Source: Castor canadensis
Taxonomy: Eukaryota; Chordata; Mammalia; Rodentia; Castoridae
Length of the DNA: 64,000 nt
Assembly: GCF_047511655.1 (NCBI RefSeq)
Contig: NC_133403.1
Span: 17,091,693 to 17,155,692 of the forward strand
Direction of reading: 5' to 3'
The position numbers and the translations under genes were made by a program. This document shows positions 58,397 to 64,000 of this stretch, piece after piece. Numbering within the stretch: position 1 is the first letter of the stretch; every line of letters begins with the position of its first letter. Below the pieces are notes generated by a model. The model did no database searches, was not told the origin of the DNA, and saw only the letters and a list, made by a program, of their open reading frames with translations.

Positions 58397-61300
58397 CTCA
58401 GATTCTAAAACAGATGGTTTTATTTGAGGGATACACGTACTTATGGAACTCATCTGAAAAGGCCTATTGGGAGCAAACACAGCCTATCGCCACCCTGGAA
58501 ACTATGGTTTGCAGGAAGTATAGTTTTCAAAGAGTCAGTGAATTCTCACAGGGAAACAATCTGCTGGAGGCTGCAGCTTCTAACATGGATGGTTTTCTGT
58601 GGAGAGATACATTTGTTTCTTCAAGTCAGCTGAATAGGGCCATATGCAGGAACATGAGCACTAATCCACCTTGAAAACTGTGATTTGCAGGAAGTATTCC
58701 TGGGAAAACTAACTCAATTCTCACAGAGGAATAATATGCTAGATGCTCCTGCTTCTAACCGAGATGATTTTCTTTCGAGAGATACAAGTGTTTCTTCAAC
58801 TTAGCTGAACAGGGATTTTTGGAAGACTATGAGCCTCTCCCATCTTCAAGACTCTGATTTGTAGAATGGATTCTTTCAAGAACTACCTCAGTTCTCATAA
58901 GGAAACAAGGTGCTAGATTCTCCTGCTTCAAGCACAGATGGTTGTCTTTGGAGAGATATATGTGTTTCTTCAACTCAGCTGAATAGCCCCTTTTGAATCC
59001 ATCAGAGCCTATCTCCACTATGAAAACTGTGATATGCGGGACATATTCTTTCAAAAACTAACTCAATTCCCAGGCAAAGAATGTGGTAGGTTTTCCTGAT
59101 CCTAACACAGATGGTTTTCTTTCCAGAGATCTATGTGTTTCATTAAGAGAGCTGAATAGGCCAATTTGAACGAATAGCGCCTAACTTCCTGGCAAACTAT
59201 GACTTGCAGGAAGAATTCCTTTAAAAAACTAAGTCAATTCTGAGAGGAATGCAATGTGCTAGATGTTCCTTTTTATAACACAAATGGTTTTTTTTTGAGA
59301 GATACATGTGATTCTTCAACTCCTCTGAATAGGCCTATTTGGAGCAATATGAACCGTAATCCACCTAGGCAGCTATGAGTCGCAAAAACTAACTCAGTTC
59401 TCACAGGGAAACAATGTGCTAGACACTCCTGCTTCTAACACAGATGGTTGTCTTTCGCGAAAAACGTGTGTTTCTTCAACTGAGCTGAATAGGCCTATTT
59501 CAAGCAAAATGACCCTTTGCCCACCTTGAAAATGATGACTTGCAGGACGTATTCCTTTCAAAAACTAGTTCAATTCTCATACTGAAACAATGTGTAAAAT
59601 GCTTCTGCTTCTATCAAAGGTGGTTTTCTTTATACAGATACATGGGTTTCTTCAACTTACCTGACTAGGCCTATTTGGAGAAACAGAGCCTATCTCCACG
59701 TTGAAACACACAAGTTGCAGGAAGTATTCCTTTCAAAACCTATATCGATTCTCACAGGGAAACAATGTGAAAGAAATGGCAGCTACGAACAGAGATGATT
59801 TTCTTTGGAGAGATTTATGTGGTTCTTTAACTCAACTGAATAAGCCTATTTGGAGCAACATGAGCAGTACTCCACCTTGAAGAATATGATTTGTAGAGTT
59901 TACCTTTGAAAAACCAACTCGGATCTCACAGGAAAACAATGTGGTTGATGTACCTACTTCAAACACCCATGGGTTTCTTACGAGAGATACATGTGTTTCT
60001 TCAACCTAGCTGAACAGGCCTATTTGGAACAAAATGTACTCTTCCCCACCTTGAATACTATGATTTTCAGAATGTATTCTTTCACAAACTTACTCACATC
60101 TCAGGCAAAAAATGTGCTATATGATCCTGCTTCTAACACAGTGGGTTTCCTTTCGAGAGATACATGTGTTTCCACAAGGTAGCTGAATGGTCCTATTTGG
60201 AGCAAAAGAACCAATTCTCCTGTAAATCTATGATTTGCATGAAGTATTCCTTTCAAAAACTAACTAAATTCTCACAGGGATACATGTGCTGGATCCTGCA
60301 GCTTGTAAGGAACCTATGTTTTGCAGGAAGTCTTCCTCTGAAAAACTACTTCAATTCTCACAGGGAAACAATGTGCTAGATGCTCCTGCTTAAAACACAG
60401 ATGGCTGTCTTTGGAGAGATACATGGTTTTCTTCAACTCAGCCGAATAGGCATATTTGGAACAAAGACAGCCTATCACCACCTTGAAAAATCCACTTTGC
60501 AGAATTTGTACCTTCCAAAAAATAAGTCTAGTGCTTCAGGGAAATAACGCGCTAGATGCTCCTGCTTCTAACACAGATGGATTTCTTTGGAGAGGTACAT
60601 GTATTTCTTCAACTCAGATGAATAGTCCCATATGGATCATACAGAAGCTGTCTCCACATGGAAACACCCAAGTTGCAAAATTAGGCTTTTCAAATACTAA
60701 CGCAATTTCGAGGGAAACAATGTACTAGATCCTCCTGCTTCTAAAATACATGGTTATTGTTATAGGGATACATGTGTTACTTCAACTTAGCTGAATACGC
60801 CTATTTGGATCAAAGAGACCCTATATGCACCTTGAAACACCTACGTTGAAGAAAGATACCTGGTAGGACGTAAATAGATTCTCCAGGGGAAAAATGTGCT
60901 TAATGCCGCAGCTTCTAACATGGATGGTTTTCAGGAAGGGAAAAATGTGCTTTTTCAGCTCATCTGCAAAGACCTTTTGGAGCCAACAAATCTATCTCCA
61001 CCTTGAAAACTATGCTTTGCAGGATGTTTTCCTTTCAAAAACTAACTGAATTTTGACAGGGAAATGATATGCTTGATGCTCCTTCTTCTATGATAGATGG
61101 TTTTCTTTCTAGAGATACATGTGTTTCTTAAACTTAGCGGAATAGGCCTTCCTGGAGCAAACAGAGACTATCTCCACCTTGAAAACTGATATACAGGAAG
61201 TATTCATTAAAAAAACTAACTCAGTTCTCACAGGGAAACAATGTGCCACATGCTGCATGTTCTATAACAGATGGTTTTCTTTGGAGAGATACATGTGTTT

Positions 61301-64000
61301 CTTCAACTCAGCTGAATAGCCCTACTTCGAGCAAACAAAGCCTAACACCTCCTTGAAACACCTAAGTTTCAAAACTATTCCCTACAAAAAAACTCAGTTC
61401 TCAAAGGTCATCAATGCACTAGATGCTCCTGATTCAAAATTAGATGGTTTTCTTTATAGAGATACATGTGTTTCTTCAACTCAGCGGAGTAGGCCTGTTT
61501 GGAGCAAGAAAGCCTTTCTCCACCTTAGAAAGTATGATTTGCAGGAAGTATTTCTTTCAAAAAATAACTCAGTTCTAACAGGGAAACAATGATTTTGATG
61601 CTCATGCTCCTAACACACATGGTTTTCATTTGAGCAATATATGTATTTCTTCAACTTAGCTGAATGGGCCTATTTGGGGCAAACAGACCCTATCTCCACC
61701 TTGAAACATGTAAATTGCAGGGAGTATTCCATCAAAAACGAACTCAATTCTCACAGGGAAACAATGTTCTAGATGCTCCTGCTTCTAACACAGATGATTG
61801 TCATTGGAGAGATACATGTGTTTCTTCAACTCAGCTGAATAGGCCTATTCGGAACAAAGAGAGATTATCACCACCTTGAAAAATCCACGTTGCAGGAAGT
61901 ATTCCACTCAAAAATGAACTCAATTTTTTCAGGGAAACAATGTGCTAGATGCTGCTGCTTCTAACACAGATGGTTTACTTTAGAGATATATATGTGTTTC
62001 TTCAACTTAGCTGAATATGCCTATTTTGAAAAAAATTCGCTTTTCCCCCCTGTGAAAACTATGATTTGCAGGACGTATTACTTGGGAAAACGAAAACAAG
62101 CCTCACAGGAATACAATGTGCTTGGTGCTGCAGCTTCTAACATAGAAGGTTTTCTTTGAAGAGATACATGTGTTTCTTAAACTCAGCTGAATAACCATAT
62201 TCGGAGCTAACAGAGCCCACTGAAACTGAAACACCTAAGTTGCAGGAAGTATTCGTTTCAAAAATTAAGTATATCCTCACAGGGAAACAAAGTGTGAAAT
62301 GCTTCTGCTTCTGAAACAGATGGTTTCGTTTTAAGAGATACATGTCTTTCTTCAACTCATCTGAATAGGCCTATTTGGAACATCATGAGTCGTAATCCAC
62401 CTTGAAAACTGTGAAATGCAGCAAGTTTTCCTTTCAGAAACAAACTCAGTTCTCCTAGGAAAACAATGTGCCAGATGCTCCTGCTTCTAACACAGATGGT
62501 TTTCTTACGAGAGATACATGATTTTCTTCCACTTAGCTGAAGAGGCCTATTTGGAACTAAATGAACTTCTCCCCACATTGAATACTATGATTGGCAAGAT
62601 GAATTCTTTCAAAAACTAACTCAATTCTCAGGCAAACAATGTGCTTAATGTTCCTACTTCTAGCACAGATGGTTTTCTTTTGAGAACTACATGTGCTTCT
62701 TCCACTTAGCTGAATAGGCCTATTTCAACCAAAATGAGCCTTTTCCGACCTAGAAAACTACGATTTGCAGGAGGTATTCCTTTCCAAAACTAGCTCAATT
62801 TTCACACAGAAAAAAATGTGCTAGATGCTCCTGTTTCTAAAGCAGATGGTTTTCTCTATACAGAGACATGTGTTTCTTCCACTTAGCTGACTCGGCCTAT
62901 TTGGAGCAAACATAGCGCATCTCCACCTTTAACACCCAAGATCCAGGAAGTATTCATTTCAAAACCTACATCGATCTCACACAGAAACAAACCTAGATAT
63001 GGCAGCTTCGGACAGGATGACTTTCTTTGGAGAAATGTGTTTCTTCAACTCTGCTGAATATATCTCTTTTGAGCAACATGAGCTGCAATCCACCAGTAAA
63101 CTATGATTTGCAAGAAGTTTTCCTTTGAAAAACTAACTCAGTTCTCACTGGAAAAGAGTGTGGTAGATGATCTTGCAGATCAACCATCGTCAGACAGAAG
63201 GTTGTCTTTTGAGTGGTACATGTGTTTCTTCAACTTAGGTGATTAGGCCTATTTGGAGCAAACAGAGCCTATCTCCACCTTGAAAACTATGATATGCAGG
63301 AAGTATTCATTTAAAAAACGAATGCAATTCTCACTGAAAACAATGTGCTAAGTACTGCCCCTCCATCACAGATGGGTTTTTTTGGTGAGATACATGTGTT
63401 TCTTCAACACAGCTGAAATGCCGTACTTGGAGAAAACAGAATCTAAATCCACCTTGAAATAACGAACTTTTAGGAAGTATTCCTTTCAAAAACTAAAATA
63501 GTTCTCAAGGAAACAATGCACTAGATGCTTCTGCTACTAACTTAGATGGTTTTCTTTACAGACATCCATGTGTTTCTTAAACTCAACTGAATAGGACTAT
63601 TTGGAGCAAACAGAAGCTTTCTCCACCTTGAAAACTAAACTTTGCAGGAAGAATTCCTTTCAAACACTAAATAAATTCTCACAGGGAAAAAATCTGCTAG
63701 ATGTTGCAGCTTCTACCATAGAGGGTTTTCTTTGGAGAGATACATGTGTTTCTTCAACTCAGTGGAGTAATCATATTTGGAGCAAACACAGTCCATCTCC
63801 ACCTGAAACACGTAAGATGCAGGAAGTATTCCATTCCAAAACGAATTCAATTCTCACATGGGAACAATCAGTGAGATGCTCCTGCTTCTAACGAGTATGG
63901 TTTTCTTTGAGAGAATCATGTGTTTCTTCAACTTAGCTGAAAAGATCAATTTGAAGCAAAAAGAACTTATCTCCACCCTGAAATCTATGATTGGCAGGAA
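58397..64000 (+). repeat. Satellite HOR copy 4 (partial, cut by window end)
   Basis: 5,604 bp of the unit are visible, in the same phase as copy 3; it ends about 1.05 kb before its expected end. Confidence 0.92.
59453..59469 (+). other. CENP-B-box-like sequence in HOR copy 4
   Basis: Identical to copy 3. Confidence 0.4.

Larger units (their letters stand above)
38425..64000 (+). repeat. Higher-order satellite array (about 174-bp monomers, 6,656-bp HOR), continues past window
   Basis: Monomers of about 171-176 bp are delimited by 'ctcacagggaaacaatgtgc', 'tgctcctgcttctaacacag', GATGGTTTTCTTTGGAGAG, 'atacatgtgtttcttcaac', AGCTGAATAGGCCTATTTGG and the 'ccaccttgaaaactatg' segment. Neighbouring monomers differ at many positions, but each has a near-identical partner 6,655-6,660 bp away. 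One HOR holds about 39 units: 37 near full length, one of about 86 bp and one of about 128 bp. No transposable element interrupts the visible 25.6 kb. Short open frames recurring at this period are satellite by-products. Confidence 0.96.

Noticed and set aside
38425..64000. Recurring 60-96-codon open frames such as those at 40,021, 41,694, 43,634 and 45,075, repeated every 6.66 kb
   Set aside because: They are the same satellite monomers read in frame. They start and stop at arbitrary points of the monomer, occur on both strands and show no protein-family features.
38425..64000. Direct-repeat array resembling CRISPR or a VNTR gene
   Set aside because: Units are about 174 bp without a constant-repeat/variable-spacer pattern, there are no cas-like genes, and the context is mammalian.
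38425..64000. Identification as primate alpha satellite
   Set aside because: Monomer length is similar, but the sequence does not resemble the alphoid consensus that I know, and the surrounding repeats point to a rodent.

Overview
The window is mammalian nuclear DNA. It has no operons or compact genes. It has interspersed LINE-1 copies in several states of decay, 7SL-like SINEs, tRNA/ID-like SINEs, an ERVL-MaLR-type LTR, immunoglobulin heavy-chain V relics with recombination signals, and an intronless CLIC4 copy. The ID-like elements and the L1 subfamily point to a rodent outside the mouse/rat group. Beaver is a recollection-level guess from the L1 3' end, not something proven here.

Layout. 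1-3.3 kb: an antisense L1 with 5'UTR, ORF1 and the start of ORF2. 3.9-13.7 kb: three same-orientation IGHV pseudogenes, spaced about 4-5 kb apart, each with leader, intron, V exon and a 23-bp-spacer RSS; all are inactivated. Old L1 pieces and a diverged local duplication lie between them. 14.0-14.6 kb: a CA-rich minisatellite. 15.4-18.5 kb: a degraded antisense L1. 18.54-22.63 kb: a full-length CLIC4 retrocopy with 5'UTR, intact 252-codon ORF, about 3.1-kb 3'UTR, AATAAA, poly(A) and a 16-bp target-site duplication. 22.65-25.6 kb: two further L1 fragments. 25.7-27.7 kb: a second diverged duplication. 28.1-32.66 kb: a long but dead antisense L1. 32.7-38.4 kb: mostly unrecognised sequence with an L1 piece, a SINE and one MaLR-type LTR.

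38,425-64,000: a satellite array running off the window. Monomers are about 174 bp. They are arranged as a higher-order repeat (HOR) of 6,656 bp, about 39 units (37 near full length plus two truncated), present in 3.85 copies. Copies are nearly identical although neighbouring monomers inside one copy differ clearly, which is the signature of HOR centromeric satellites. Monomers fall into two classes that differ in a 19-bp segment, and one monomer per HOR carries a near match to the CENP-B box. This array is the best candidate for an undescribed system in the window.

Taken together, this looks like a pericentromeric edge: dead V genes and retroelements abutting a homogenised satellite. The only protein-coding candidate with an intact frame is the CLIC4 retrocopy. 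L1 machinery is the likely source of that retrocopy. Repeat boundaries were judged by eye and are approximate unless a direct junction is described.
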